Assembly: GCA_046347155.1 (NCBI GenBank)
Contig: JAXMGT010000001.1
Location: 1,488,001-1,552,000 of the forward strand
Direction of reading: 5' to 3'
DNA length: 64,000 bases
Source of the DNA: RPQJ01 sp046347155
Lineage (GTDB): Bacteria > Pseudomonadota > Gammaproteobacteria > Steroidobacterales > Steroidobacteraceae
Below are positions 26,808 to 35,289 of this stretch, one piece after another. Numbering within the stretch: position 1 is the first letter of the stretch; each line of letters starts with the position of its first letter. The notes under the pieces were generated by a model. It was not told the DNA's origin. It made no database searches and saw only the letters and a list, made by a program, of their open reading frames with translations. The position numbers and the translations under genes are program-made.

Positions 26808-27146
26808 ATGATGATCCGCATCGTCGCCGGCCTGATGCTCGCGGCAGTGCTCGCGCTGCAGTACAGGCTGTGGATCTCCCCGAACGGGATGCAGGATGTC
26901 TGGCGCACCGAGAAGGCGATCGCCGCCCAGTCCGAGGAAAATGCCCGGCTTCGCGAGCGCAACAGCACGCTCGCGGCCGAGGTGCGCGACCTCAAGGAAG
27001 GTCATGCGGCCATCGAGGAACGCGCGAGGACCGACCTCGGGATGATCGGCTCGGGCGAGACGTTCTTCCAGGTCGTCCCGCCTGCGGAGTCCGGCGAGGC
27101 CGTGCCGCAGGAACCCCGCCGCACCGCGCAGGCCGAGCGCCCATGA
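26808..27146 (+). CDS. ftsB: Cell division protein FtsB
   Basis: Bitopic divisome protein that forms a complex with FtsL and FtsQ. The 112 residues have one N-terminal membrane segment (about residues 3-22) followed by a coiled coil rich in Glu, Arg and Ala (VWRTEKAIAAQSEENARLRE) and the conserved RTDLGMIGSGETFF. I chose the ATG at the conserved MMIRIVAGL; the longer open frame upstream is not hydrophobic. Located between eno and ispD as in E. coli. Confidence 0.92.
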   Translation: MMIRIVAGLMLAAVLALQYRLWISPNGMQDVWRTEKAIAAQSEENARLRERNSTLAAEVRDLKEGHAAIEERARTDLGMIGSGETFFQVVPPAESGEAVPQEPRRTAQAERP

Positions 27147-27850
27147 CTCGCCGCACGCGGCGCTGGGCCGTCGTCGCGGCGGCCGGCCGCGGCGAACGAT
27201 ACGGCGGGCGCCTCCCGAAACAATACGAACCGCTGCTCGGTCGGCCCGTGCTCTCGTGGTCGATCTCGGCGCTGCTCGGCTCGCGGGCCCTCGACGGCCT
27301 GTGCGTCGCGCTGGCGCCGGGGGACCGGCGCTTCTCGACACTGCCGGAGGCCCGCGACCCGCGGGTCGTGACCTGCGTAGGCGGCGATCGACGGGAGGCG
27401 TCGGTGGCGCGCGCGCTCGACGCGCTGGAATCCAGCGCCGGGCACGACGACTGGGTGCTGGTGCATGACGCGGCCCGGCCGTGCCTCCGGACCGAAGACG
27501 TCGAGCGGTTGCTCGATGCGGTCCGCGACGATCCGGTTGGCGGACTGCTCGCGGCACGCGTGGCCGACACGATCAAGGTGGACGACGGACGTGGCCGGGC
27601 GGCCCGAACGGCCGACCGCAGCTCGCTGTGGCGGGCGCTCACGCCGCAGGCGTTCCGTTACGGGATGCTGCGTCGCGCGCTCGCGCTGTGCCGCGAGCGC
27701 GATCGCCCGGTCACCGACGAGGCGTCCGCGATCGAGGCGCTCGGGCTGAAGCCGCTGCTGGTCGAGGGCCGCCCGGACAACCTGAAGATCACGACGCCGG
27801 CCGACCGGCTGGCCGCCGAGGCGGTGCTCGGTGCCGGGAGGCGACGATGA
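27143..27850 (+). CDS. ispD: 2-C-methyl-D-erythritol 4-phosphate cytidylyltransferase
   Basis: Third step of the MEP pathway, coupling MEP to CTP. The 235 residues begin with the nucleotide-binding VVAAAGRGERYGGRLPKQYE and include VLVHDAARPCL and DEASAIEALG with the conserved acidic residues. Start ATG overlaps the ftsB stop; stop overlaps ispF by four bases. Confidence 0.95.
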   Translation: MTRRTRRWAVVAAAGRGERYGGRLPKQYEPLLGRPVLSWSISALLGSRALDGLCVALAPGDRRFSTLPEARDPRVVTCVGGDRREASVARALDALESSAGHDDWVLVHDAARPCLRTEDVERLLDAVRDDPVGGLLAARVADTIKVDDGRGRAARTADRSSLWRALTPQAFRYGMLRRALALCRERDRPVTDEASAIEALGLKPLLVEGRPDNLKITTPADRLAAEAVLGAGRRR

Positions 27851-28332
27851 GGGTCGGCATCGGCTACGACGTGCACGCATTCGGTGCGGGCGACCACGTG
27901 ATGCTCGGGGGCGTGCGGATCCCGCACGCGCACGGGGTGGTTGCCCATTCCGACGGCGACGTGCTGCTGCACGCGCTGTGCGACGCGCTGCTCGGGGCCC
28001 TCGGGCTCGGCGACATCGGCCAGCATTTCCCGGACACCGACCCGCGCTGGAAGGGTGCAAACAGCCTCGACCTGCTGGGCCACTGCGCCGGGCTCATGCG
28101 CGAGCGAGGCTGGCGGGTCGTGAACGTCGACGCCACCGTGATCGCGGAGGCGCCGCGGCTCGGGTCCCACCGGGCCGCGATGCGCGAGCGGATCGCGACC
28201 GCGCTCGGCTGCGAGGCGGAGCGGGTCAACGTGAAGGCCACCACGCACGAGCGGCTCGGCACGCTCGGGCGGGCCGAGGGGCTGGCCGCGCAGGCGGTCG
28301 TGCTGCTCGAGCCGGCCACCGGGGCGCACTGA
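27847..28332 (+). CDS. ispF: 2-C-methyl-D-erythritol 2,4-cyclodiphosphate synthase
   Basis: Fifth step of the MEP pathway, trimeric zinc enzyme. The 161 residues contain GIGYDVHAFGAGDHVMLGG with the metal-binding Asp and His, HSDGDVLLHALCDALLG, and the C-terminal VKATTHERLGTLGRAEGLA. ispD and ispF are separate genes here, not fused. Confidence 0.96.
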   Translation: MRVGIGYDVHAFGAGDHVMLGGVRIPHAHGVVAHSDGDVLLHALCDALLGALGLGDIGQHFPDTDPRWKGANSLDLLGHCAGLMRERGWRVVNVDATVIAEAPRLGSHRAAMRERIATALGCEAERVNVKATTHERLGTLGRAEGLAAQAVVLLEPATGAH

Positions 28333-28336
28333 ACCC

Positions 28337-29404
28337 GTGGACCATCCCTGCGCCTGGGGTGAGCCCCTGCTGAGTGGCCGGCTGCGCGTCGAACCCGAGG
28401 ACTTCGTCGTCGAGGAGGTGCTCGGGTTCCGCCCGGACGATGCCGGTGGCCACGTGTTGGTGCTGGTCGAGAAGCGCGACGCGAACACGGGCTGGGTCGC
28501 GGCCCAGCTCGCCCGCGCGGCCGACTGCGCGGTCCGGGACGTCGGCTGGTCCGGCCACAAGGACCGTCGGGCCGTGGCCCGCCAATGGTTCTCGCTGCCC
28601 TGGTCCGTGAGCGCCCCGACCTCGCCGTTCGAAGCGGTCGCCGGTGAAGGTTACAAGGTGATCGCCGTGCACCGGCACGGCCGGAAGCTCCGGCCCGGCT
28701 CGCACCGCTCGAACCGATTCGTGATCCGGGTTCGTGATGCGAACGCGGAGCGCGGCCGGCTCGGGACGCGGCTCGAGACCATCGCCCGCGACGGCGTGCC
28801 GAACTATTTCGGCCCGCAGCGCTACGGACGCGAGGGCGCGAACCTCGAGCGGGCGCGGCAGTGGGCGACGGGCGGCACGGCGCCGCGCGACCGGACGCAG
28901 CGGGGTTTCGCGCTGTCGACGGCCCGCAGCGAACTGTTCAACCGGGTGGTCGCGGAACGCGTGCGACGCGGCGACTGGAACCGGCTGCTGCCGGGCGAGG
29001 CCGTCATGCTCGACGGGCGCCGCAGCTGGTTCCGGGCCGAGGTGGTCGACGAGGCGCTCGCGGCGCGCTGCGCCGCGCTCGACCTGCACCCGACCGGTCC
29101 GCTGTGGGGACGCGGCGACGAGGGCGCCGCCGGCGAGGCGCGCGAGGTCGAACTCGCGGCCGTCGCCGGGGAGCCGGGACTGGCCGCGCTGCTCGAGTCG
29201 CAGGGCCTCGAGGCGGAGCGACGCAGCCTCCGCCTGCCGGTGCGTGGGCTCGAGTGGTCGCTCGACGGCTCTGATTTCAGGGTGGGCTTCGAACTGCCGC
29301 GCGGAACGTTCGCGACCTCCGTGCTGCACGAGGTGCTCGCCGGGGCGTGGGACGGGCACGATTCCAGTATAGTTCCGGCGGATTCCGGCGGACCCGACAC
29401 GTGA
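28337..29404 (+). CDS. truD: tRNA pseudouridine(13) synthase TruD
   Basis: Makes pseudouridine at position 13 of tRNA(Glu). The 355 residues contain the TruD signature with catalytic Asp in SGHKDRRAVARQWFS, then the TRUD insertion domain, VPNYFGPQRYGREGANL and the C-terminal VLHEVLAGA. It starts at GTG four bases after ispF and overlaps surE at its end; the last codons read ADSGGPDT. Confidence 0.93.
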   Translation: MDHPCAWGEPLLSGRLRVEPEDFVVEEVLGFRPDDAGGHVLVLVEKRDANTGWVAAQLARAADCAVRDVGWSGHKDRRAVARQWFSLPWSVSAPTSPFEAVAGEGYKVIAVHRHGRKLRPGSHRSNRFVIRVRDANAERGRLGTRLETIARDGVPNYFGPQRYGREGANLERARQWATGGTAPRDRTQRGFALSTARSELFNRVVAERVRRGDWNRLLPGEAVMLDGRRSWFRAEVVDEALAARCAALDLHPTGPLWGRGDEGAAGEAREVELAAVAGEPGLAALLESQGLEAERRSLRLPVRGLEWSLDGSDFRVGFELPRGTFATSVLHEVLAGAWDGHDSSIVPADSGGPDT

Positions 29405-30153
29405 AGATCCTGGTCAGCAACGACGACGGCTACCGGGCCGAGGGGCTGCGGCACCTCGCCGACGCGCTGCGTCCGCTTGCCCAGGTGACCGTCGTCGCGC
29501 CGGAACGCAATCGCAGCGGGGCGAGCAATTCGCTCACGCTCGATGTGCCGGTCCGGGTGTTCCAGCACGGTGACGGACAGTACTACGTGAACGGCACGCC
29601 GACGGACTGCGTGCACCTCGCGATCTCGGGCCTGTTCGACTTCGAGCACGACATGGTCGTCTCGGGCATCAATGACGGCGCGAACCTCGGCGACGACGTG
29701 CTCTATTCCGGGACCGTCGCGGCGGCGATCGAGGGGCGCTTCCTGGGCCTGCCGACGATGGCCGTGTCGCTGGTGGCCCGCGAGGGGCGGCACTTCGACA
29801 CCGCGGCGCGCGTCGCGAGCGAACTCGTGATGCGCCTGATGCGCAGCCCGCTCGACGCCTCGATGATCCTGAACGTCAACGTGCCCGACGTGCCGCACGA
29901 GCACCTGCGCGGCATGCGCGTCACGCGACTCGGCCACCGGCACCGCTCGGAGCCCGTGATCCGCACGCACGACCCGCGCGGCCGTCCGGTGTACTGGGTG
30001 GGTCCGGCCGGCGAAGGCGCGGACGCCGGCGAAGGCACGGATTTCCACGCGGTGGCGGCCGGCTATGTCTCGGTCACGCCGCTGCAGGTCGACCTGACCC
30101 GGCACGCCGCACTCGGCGACGTCGCGGACTGGCTCGCGGGGCGCGGCGCGTGA
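29401..30153 (+). CDS. surE: 5'/3'-nucleotidase SurE
   Basis: Stationary-phase survival phosphatase acting on nucleoside monophosphates and short polyphosphate. The 250 residues begin KILVSNDDGYRAEGL with the metal-binding Asp pair and carry PERNRSGASNSLTL and SGINDGANLGDDVLYSG. The GTG start overlaps the truD stop. A TATAGT at 29368-29373, inside the truD end, could be a -10 box for surE-pcm, without a clear -35. Confidence 0.95.
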   Translation: MKILVSNDDGYRAEGLRHLADALRPLAQVTVVAPERNRSGASNSLTLDVPVRVFQHGDGQYYVNGTPTDCVHLAISGLFDFEHDMVVSGINDGANLGDDVLYSGTVAAAIEGRFLGLPTMAVSLVAREGRHFDTAARVASELVMRLMRSPLDASMILNVNVPDVPHEHLRGMRVTRLGHRHRSEPVIRTHDPRGRPVYWVGPAGEGADAGEGTDFHAVAAGYVSVTPLQVDLTRHAALGDVADWLAGRGA

Positions 30154-30812
30154 ACGGGCCACGGCTCACCGGCATCGGAATGACCTCCGCGCGCACGCGC
30201 GACCGGCTCATCGCGCGTCTGCGGGAGCAGGGCATCGCGAACCCGGCGGTGCTCGAACGGATCCGGGCCGTCCCGCGCCACGTGTTCGTCGACGAGGCGC
30301 TCGCGAGCCGTGCCTACGAGGACACGGCGTTGCCGATCGGGCACGGCCAGACGATTTCCCAGCCGTATGTCGTCGCGAGGATGACCGAGGCGCTGCTCGA
30401 GGCCGGCACGCCGCGCAAGGTGCTCGAGGTGGGCACGGGCTGCGGTTACCAGACCGCCGTGCTCGCGCCGCTCGTGACGACCGTGTACAGCATCGAACGC
30501 ATCGCCGCGCTGCAGGTGCGCGCGCGGCGCGTGATGCGCGACCTCAGGATCTCGAACGTCTTCATGCGGCACGGCGACGGCTTCGAGGGCTGGCCGCCGT
30601 ACGCGCCGTATGACGGGATCCTGGTGGCCGCGGCCGCGATGGCCGTGCCGGCCGCGCTGCTCGACCAGCTCGGCAATGGCGGCCGGCTCATCATGCCGGT
30701 CGGGCCCGACCGGGACCAGAAGCTCGTGCGCATCACGCGGCGTGGCGAGACCTACGAGCGCGAGGTGCTCGGGCCCGCCACGTTCGTGCCGCTGCTGCAG
30801 GGACTCGGCTGA
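30150..30812 (+). CDS. pcm: Protein-L-isoaspartate O-methyltransferase
   Basis: Repairs isoaspartyl residues in ageing proteins using S-adenosylmethionine. The 220 residues have RAVPRHVFVDEALASRAYED, the substrate-binding GHGQTISQPYVVARM and the SAM-binding VGTGCGYQTAVLA. The start is GTG overlapping surE (GTGA). In E. coli and Pseudomonas nlpD and rpoS follow; here an unrelated gene does. Confidence 0.95.
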   Translation: MNGPRLTGIGMTSARTRDRLIARLREQGIANPAVLERIRAVPRHVFVDEALASRAYEDTALPIGHGQTISQPYVVARMTEALLEAGTPRKVLEVGTGCGYQTAVLAPLVTTVYSIERIAALQVRARRVMRDLRISNVFMRHGDGFEGWPPYAPYDGILVAAAAMAVPAALLDQLGNGGRLIMPVGPDRDQKLVRITRRGETYEREVLGPATFVPLLQGLG

Positions 30813-30822
30813 TCCCGCGCGG

Positions 30823-32091
30823 ATGACCGCGATTCCGACCGGCCTCGCGCCACGGGAATTCCTTCGACGCCTCTATGGCGTCGCGGTCGACGCGGCCGAT
30901 CCGGCGCAGTGCATTCCGCCCGCGCTGCCTCCTCGCCCACGCGGCCGCGCGATCGTCGTCGGCGCCGGCAAGGCCGCCGCGGCGATGGCGGCGGCGGTCG
31001 AGGGGCACTGGGACGGGCCGCTCGAGGGCACGGTGGTCACGGTGCCGGGCGCGGAGGTCGATTGCGACCGGATCGAAGTGCGCGTGGCCGGGCACCCGTT
31101 GCCGGCCGCCGAAGGCGTCGATGCGGCGCGCAGTATCCTCGAGCGGGTCCGCGGGCTCGGGCCCGACGATCTCGTGATCGTGCTGCTGTCGGGCGGCGGC
31201 TCGGCGCTGATGCCGCTGCCGGCCGACGGCCTCGCGCTCGACGACAAGCAGCGCGTCACCCGCTCGCTGCTGCTCGCCGGGGCGACGATCCGGGAGATCA
31301 ACTGCGTGCGCCGACACCTGTCGCGGATCAAGGGCGGGCGGCTCGCCGTCGCGTGTGCGCCGGCCCGCGTCGTCACGCTCGCGATCTCGGACGTCCCGGG
31401 CGACGACCCGGTCGACCTCGCCTCGGGCCCCACGGTCGCCGATCCGACGACCTGCGCGGACGCGCTCGAGGTGCTCGCCCGCCACGGGATCGCACTGCCC
31501 GCGCCAGCACGCGCCGCGCTCGAGTCCGGTCGCTGGGAGTCCGTGAAACCCGGTGACCCGGCCGTGGCGGCGGTCGACTACCGGCTGGTCGCGACGCCGG
31601 CCCACTCGCTCGAGGCAGCGCGCGCGTGGGCGAGGTCGCAGGGCGTCGAGGCGGAGGTCGTCTCGGACCGGCTGGAGGGTGAATCGCGCGTCGTCGGTGC
31701 GGCGATGGCCCGGCTCGCGGCCGCTCGCGTGCCGCGGCCCGGCGCGCCTCACCTGCTGATTTCCGGCGGGGAAACCACGGTGACTGTGCGTGGCCCCGGC
31801 CGCGGCGGGCCGAACGTGGAGTTCCTGCTCGCGTTCGGGCTCTCGCTGCCCGCCGACCGTGCGGTGCACGCGATCGCCTGCGACACGGACGGCGTGGACG
31901 GCAACGCACCGGTCGCCGGTGCAATCTGGACGCCCGGGACGGTGTCGCGCGCCGCGGCACTCGGGCTGGATCCGGTCCGGCATCTCGAGTCGAACGACGC
32001 GCATTCGTTCTTCGAGGCGCTGGGCGACTCGGTCGTCACCGGCCCGACGCGTACCAACGTCAACGATTTCCGCGCGATCCTGCTCGGGTGA
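30823..32091 (+). CDS. Glycerate 2-kinase, GckA/TtuD (MOFRL) family
   Basis: Predicted to phosphorylate glycerate to 2-phosphoglycerate, which would feed the enolase encoded nearby. The 422 residues contain the N-terminal AIVVGAGKAAAAMAAAVE, VLLSGGGSALMPLPADG, INCVRRHLSRIKGGRLA and SDVPGDDPVDLASGPT, then the C-terminal MOFRL domain (LLISGGETTVTVRG, RGGPNVEFLLAF, ACDTDGVDGNAPVAGA). All are typical of the family. It begins 11 nt after pcm, in the place where nlpD-rpoS are often found. The exact substrate is inferred from the family; hydroxypyruvate reductase is a common mislabel for such genes. Confidence 0.88.
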   Translation: MTAIPTGLAPREFLRRLYGVAVDAADPAQCIPPALPPRPRGRAIVVGAGKAAAAMAAAVEGHWDGPLEGTVVTVPGAEVDCDRIEVRVAGHPLPAAEGVDAARSILERVRGLGPDDLVIVLLSGGGSALMPLPADGLALDDKQRVTRSLLLAGATIREINCVRRHLSRIKGGRLAVACAPARVVTLAISDVPGDDPVDLASGPTVADPTTCADALEVLARHGIALPAPARAALESGRWESVKPGDPAVAAVDYRLVATPAHSLEAARAWARSQGVEAEVVSDRLEGESRVVGAAMARLAAARVPRPGAPHLLISGGETTVTVRGPGRGGPNVEFLLAFGLSLPADRAVHAIACDTDGVDGNAPVAGAIWTPGTVSRAAALGLDPVRHLESNDAHSFFEALGDSVVTGPTRTNVNDFRAILLG

Positions 32092-32093
32092 GC

Positions 32094-32115
32094 CGGCGCG
32101 GCGTTCAGCGCGCCG
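32094..32115. terminator. Hairpin between convergent genes (candidate bidirectional terminator)
   Basis: CGGCGCG (32094-32100) pairs with CGCGCCG (32109-32115) around an eight-base loop at the junction of the glycerate kinase gene and the convergent Mth938-like gene. There is no T-run on either side, so terminator function is inferred from position only. Confidence 0.35.
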
Positions 32116-32485
32116 CTTCGACGATCAGTGCCGCCGCGACGTTCCGGCCCTCGGCGGCCAGCAGGTTGTAGGTGCGGCAGGCGGCACCGCTGTCCATGAT
32201 CTCGAATCCGACCCGCGCCGCGTACAACGGCGCGAGGCGCGCCCGGTCTGGGAATCGCTGGCGGGTGCCCGAACCGATCAAGATCACCTCGGGACCGAGC
32301 GCGAGCACGGCGTCGAGGTCCGCCTCGACGAGGTCCTCGATGCAGGATGGCCGCCACTCGGCCACCGTGCCGTCGTGGCCGAGCAGCACGCTCCGGGTCC
32401 AGGCCCGGTCGCCGATCCGGATCTCGCCGGGCGTCCACGCCCGTACGAGCAATCGTCCACCGGGCGGGTCGAGATTGAACTTCAT
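32105..32485 (-). CDS. Mth938-like (DUF498) domain protein
   Basis: Small conserved protein of unknown biochemical role; the fold is known from the archaeal Mth938 structure. The 126 residues begin MKFNLDPPGGRLLVRAWTPG and include GPEVILIGSGTRQRFP, the conserved central segment, and VGFEIMDSGAACRTYNLLAA, the conserved C-terminal segment. I chose the ATG at the family's usual start; a longer frame upstream runs into the divergent neighbour. It faces the glycerate kinase gene tail to tail. Confidence 0.82.
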   Translation of the reverse strand: MKFNLDPPGGRLLVRAWTPGEIRIGDRAWTRSVLLGHDGTVAEWRPSCIEDLVEADLDAVLALGPEVILIGSGTRQRFPDRARLAPLYAARVGFEIMDSGAACRTYNLLAAEGRNVAAALIVEAAR

Positions 32486-32555
32486 CCGGGTACCATAACG
32501 GACGAGGGCGGCACCGGTCACGGCCGTCGACGGGAAACGGACGGTCTTGGACAGC

Positions 32556-33521
32556 GTGGAAACGGTCAGCATCGACGTCGCGGTGCCGTGGTTGGATGCG
32601 GCGCGGGTCGGTGACCTGCGCCTGCCGGCGCTCGAGTGGCTGGTCGCGCGTGGCCGTCGCGCGGACGCTCCGGTGGCCGACTGGCGTGGCTGGCTCGCGG
32701 ATGACTGGCTCGGTGCCGCCGGCGGCCTCGCCATGCACCCGGCGGGACCCTGCGTGCGCGCGGCCGCGGGACTCGAGGCCAGTGGCGAAGCCTGGGCCTG
32801 CCTGCGCCCGGTGCACCTGCTCGCCGCGATCGACCACCTGCAGGTGGACGCGGCGCCGGTGCACCTCGAGGCCGGGGATCGTGCGACGCTCGTGGCCGAC
32901 CTGGCGCGGCATTTCGCCGGCACCGATTATGCATTCCTTGACGTTTCCGGGCCGGACTGGCTCCTCGGTTCGGCGCGGCCGCTCGAGGTGTCATCGTGCG
33001 CGCCCGATGCATTGCCGGGCCGCAACCTGCGTGAGCTCATGCCCCGCGGTGCGGACAGCGCGGCGATCGCGTCGCTGATGAACGAGGTGCAGATGCTGCT
33101 GCACGAGCACCCGGTCAACGTGGCGCGCACCTCGCGTGGAGTAGCGCCAGTGAACGGGCTTTGGCCCTGGGGCTGGGGCCACGAAGCGCCGGTCGGCCGG
33201 CTCGAGTTGCCGGTGCTCGCGACCGACGACGCCTGGCTCGAGGCCGCGTGGCGCGTGCACGGCGGGGTCGTGCACGGGATCGACCGGGTGGCCGCACTGC
33301 TGCGCGACGGCGTTCCCCGGATCTGCGTGGGCGCGGTCGATCTGCGCGCCGACGACCCCGCGGCGCTCGAGCGCGACTGCTTCGAGCCGCTGCGTCGCGT
33401 GGCGGCGACCGGCGCCGCGCGGATGCGCCTGCGGCTCGGCGCGCACGCGTGGTCCATCGGTCGCCACGCGCGCTGGCGCGCCTGGCGACGCGTGCGGCCG
33501 CTCGGGGAGGTGCTCGGGTGA
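32556..33521 (+). CDS. RpfE-type conserved protein next to recJ
   Basis: Function unknown. The roughly 321-residue protein carries LMNEVQMLLHEHPVNVART and the closely following PVNGLWPWGWG, which I recognise from the family annotated as 'regulatory protein, RpfE type' or, doubtfully, as a phosphoglycerate mutase-like protein, usually beside recJ. No signal peptide or membrane segment is visible. The start could be the TTG three codons upstream (32547) or this GTG. The last four bases overlap recJ, suggesting linked expression with a single-strand DNA exonuclease. Confidence 0.7.
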   Translation: METVSIDVAVPWLDAARVGDLRLPALEWLVARGRRADAPVADWRGWLADDWLGAAGGLAMHPAGPCVRAAAGLEASGEAWACLRPVHLLAAIDHLQVDAAPVHLEAGDRATLVADLARHFAGTDYAFLDVSGPDWLLGSARPLEVSSCAPDALPGRNLRELMPRGADSAAIASLMNEVQMLLHEHPVNVARTSRGVAPVNGLWPWGWGHEAPVGRLELPVLATDDAWLEAAWRVHGGVVHGIDRVAALLRDGVPRICVGAVDLRADDPAALERDCFEPLRRVAATGAARMRLRLGAHAWSIGRHARWRAWRRVRPLGEVLG

Positions 33522-35251
33522 GCCGGCGGATCCTGCGCCGCGCGGCGGACACGACCGCGTTGCCCGCGTCGGCGCGCAAGCTGCACCCGGCCGTGCAACG
33601 TGTCTACGCGGCGCGTGGCCTCGCGAGCGACGACGAACTCGACCTCGGGCTCGATCGGTTGCTGCCCGTGGGGTCGCTCGGCGGTGTGGACGCCGCGGCG
33701 GAACTCCTGATCGACTGTTTCCGCCGCGGCCAGCGCGTGCTCGTCGTCGGCGACTTCGACGCGGACGGCGCGACGAGTTCCGCGCTCATGGTCCGGCAGC
33801 TGCGACGGCTCGGCTACGCCGACCCGGGCTACCTGGTGCCGGACCGCTTCCGCTATGGCTACGGGCTCACGCCCGGCATCGTCGAGGTCGCCGCCGCGAT
33901 GAAGCCGGACCTGCTCGTGACCGTCGACAACGGGATTTCCTCGCTCGAGGGTGTCGACGCCGCCCGGCGTGCCGGACTGCGGGTGCTGGTCACGGACCAC
34001 CACCTGCCCGGCGCCGACTTGCCACGCGCGGACGTGATCGTGAACCCGAACGCACCCGGCGAGACGTTTGCGTCGAAGGCGCTCGCCGGCGTCGGGGTTG
34101 CGTTCTACGTGATGGCCGCGCTCACGCGGCGCATGCGCGACTTCGGGCTCGTGCCGGCCGCGGCCGAAGTGAACCCGGCGGACCTGCTCGACCTCGTGGC
34201 GCTCGGCACGGTCGCGGACGTCGTACCGCTCGACCGCAACAATCGCGTGCTCGTGTCGCAGGGGCTGCGTCGAATCCGCGCGGGGCGATGCGTCGCCGGG
34301 CTGCGTGCGCTGCTCGAACTCGCCGGCCGGCCGCTCGCGGCAATCGTCGCCCAGGACCTTGGCTTCCAGGTCGGCCCGCGTCTCAACGCGGCGGGCCGGC
34401 TCGAGGACATGTCGCTCGGCATCGAGTGCCTGCTGACCGCGAGCCCGACCGAGGCCCGCGAACTGGCCGCCCGGCTCGGCCAGCTGAACGCCGACCGGCG
34501 TGAACTCGAGGCCCGGATGCAGCAGGAAGCGCTGGTGCAGGTCGATGCAATGGTTGCGTCGCTCGAGGGGGCGATGCCCGCCGGTCTCACGCTGCACGAT
34601 CCCGGCTGGCACCAGGGCGTCATCGGCCTCGTCGCCGCGCGGGTCCGCGAGCGCGTGCACCGGCCGGTCGTGGCATTCGCACCGGGTGACCCGGGATGGG
34701 TGAAGGGGTCCGCCCGTTCCGTCCCGGGCGTGCACGTGCGCGACGTGCTCGACGCCGTCGCGACGCGCAACCCGGGCCTGCTCGATCGCTTCGGCGGGCA
34801 CGCGATGGCCGCCGGCATGACGTTGCGCGAGGACCGGCTCCCGGCGTTCGGCCAGGCCTTCGCCGAGGAGGTCGGGCGCTGCATCGATCCGGACCTGCTC
34901 ACGGGCGACCTGCACACGGACGGACCGCTGCTCGCCGGCGAGTTCGACGCCGCCACCGCGATCGCGCTGCGCGAGGCGGGTCCGTGGGGCGCAGGCTTTC
35001 CGGAGCCGACGTTCGACGGACGCTTCGGTGTCGTCGGCACCCGCATCGTCGGCGAGCGTCACCTGAAGCTGCGCCTGCGAGCCGGGTCTGGCGAAATCGT
35101 CGACGCGATCGCGTTCCGCCACCTGGAGGAAGCCCGACCCGCGATCACGCCCGGCGGCGACGTCGAGGTCGTCTACCGCCCGGACCTCGACACCTGGGGT
35201 GGCGCGCACCGGATGCAGCTCGTGACGGAATGGCTGCGACCCCTCCCGTGA
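33518..35251 (+). CDS. recJ: Single-stranded-DNA-specific exonuclease RecJ
   Basis: 5'-3' exonuclease of recombination and mismatch repair. The 577 residues carry the DHH phosphoesterase motifs VVGDFDADGATSSALM, LLVTVDNGISS and LVTDHHLPGADLP, then the DHHA1 domain with FGGHAMAAGMTLRED and an OB-fold end. The GTG start shares bases with the stop of the RpfE-type gene. prfB follows after 38 nt. Confidence 0.95.
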   Translation: MSRRILRRAADTTALPASARKLHPAVQRVYAARGLASDDELDLGLDRLLPVGSLGGVDAAAELLIDCFRRGQRVLVVGDFDADGATSSALMVRQLRRLGYADPGYLVPDRFRYGYGLTPGIVEVAAAMKPDLLVTVDNGISSLEGVDAARRAGLRVLVTDHHLPGADLPRADVIVNPNAPGETFASKALAGVGVAFYVMAALTRRMRDFGLVPAAAEVNPADLLDLVALGTVADVVPLDRNNRVLVSQGLRRIRAGRCVAGLRALLELAGRPLAAIVAQDLGFQVGPRLNAAGRLEDMSLGIECLLTASPTEARELAARLGQLNADRRELEARMQQEALVQVDAMVASLEGAMPAGLTLHDPGWHQGVIGLVAARVRERVHRPVVAFAPGDPGWVKGSARSVPGVHVRDVLDAVATRNPGLLDRFGGHAMAAGMTLREDRLPAFGQAFAEEVGRCIDPDLLTGDLHTDGPLLAGEFDAATAIALREAGPWGAGFPEPTFDGRFGVVGTRIVGERHLKLRLRAGSGEIVDAIAFRHLEEARPAITPGGDVEVVYRPDLDTWGGAHRMQLVTEWLRPLP

Positions 35252-35257
35252 TAGAAT
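35252..35257 (+). promoter_or_regulatory. Possible -10 box upstream of prfB
   Basis: TAGAAT directly after the recJ stop lies 32 nt before the prfB ATG in a short AT-rich patch. No -35 hexamer is obvious. It may give prfB-lysS a transcript independent of recJ. Confidence 0.33.
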
Positions 35258-35289
35258 TTCACGTTCCACCCGCCCGATTGCCTCCGACG

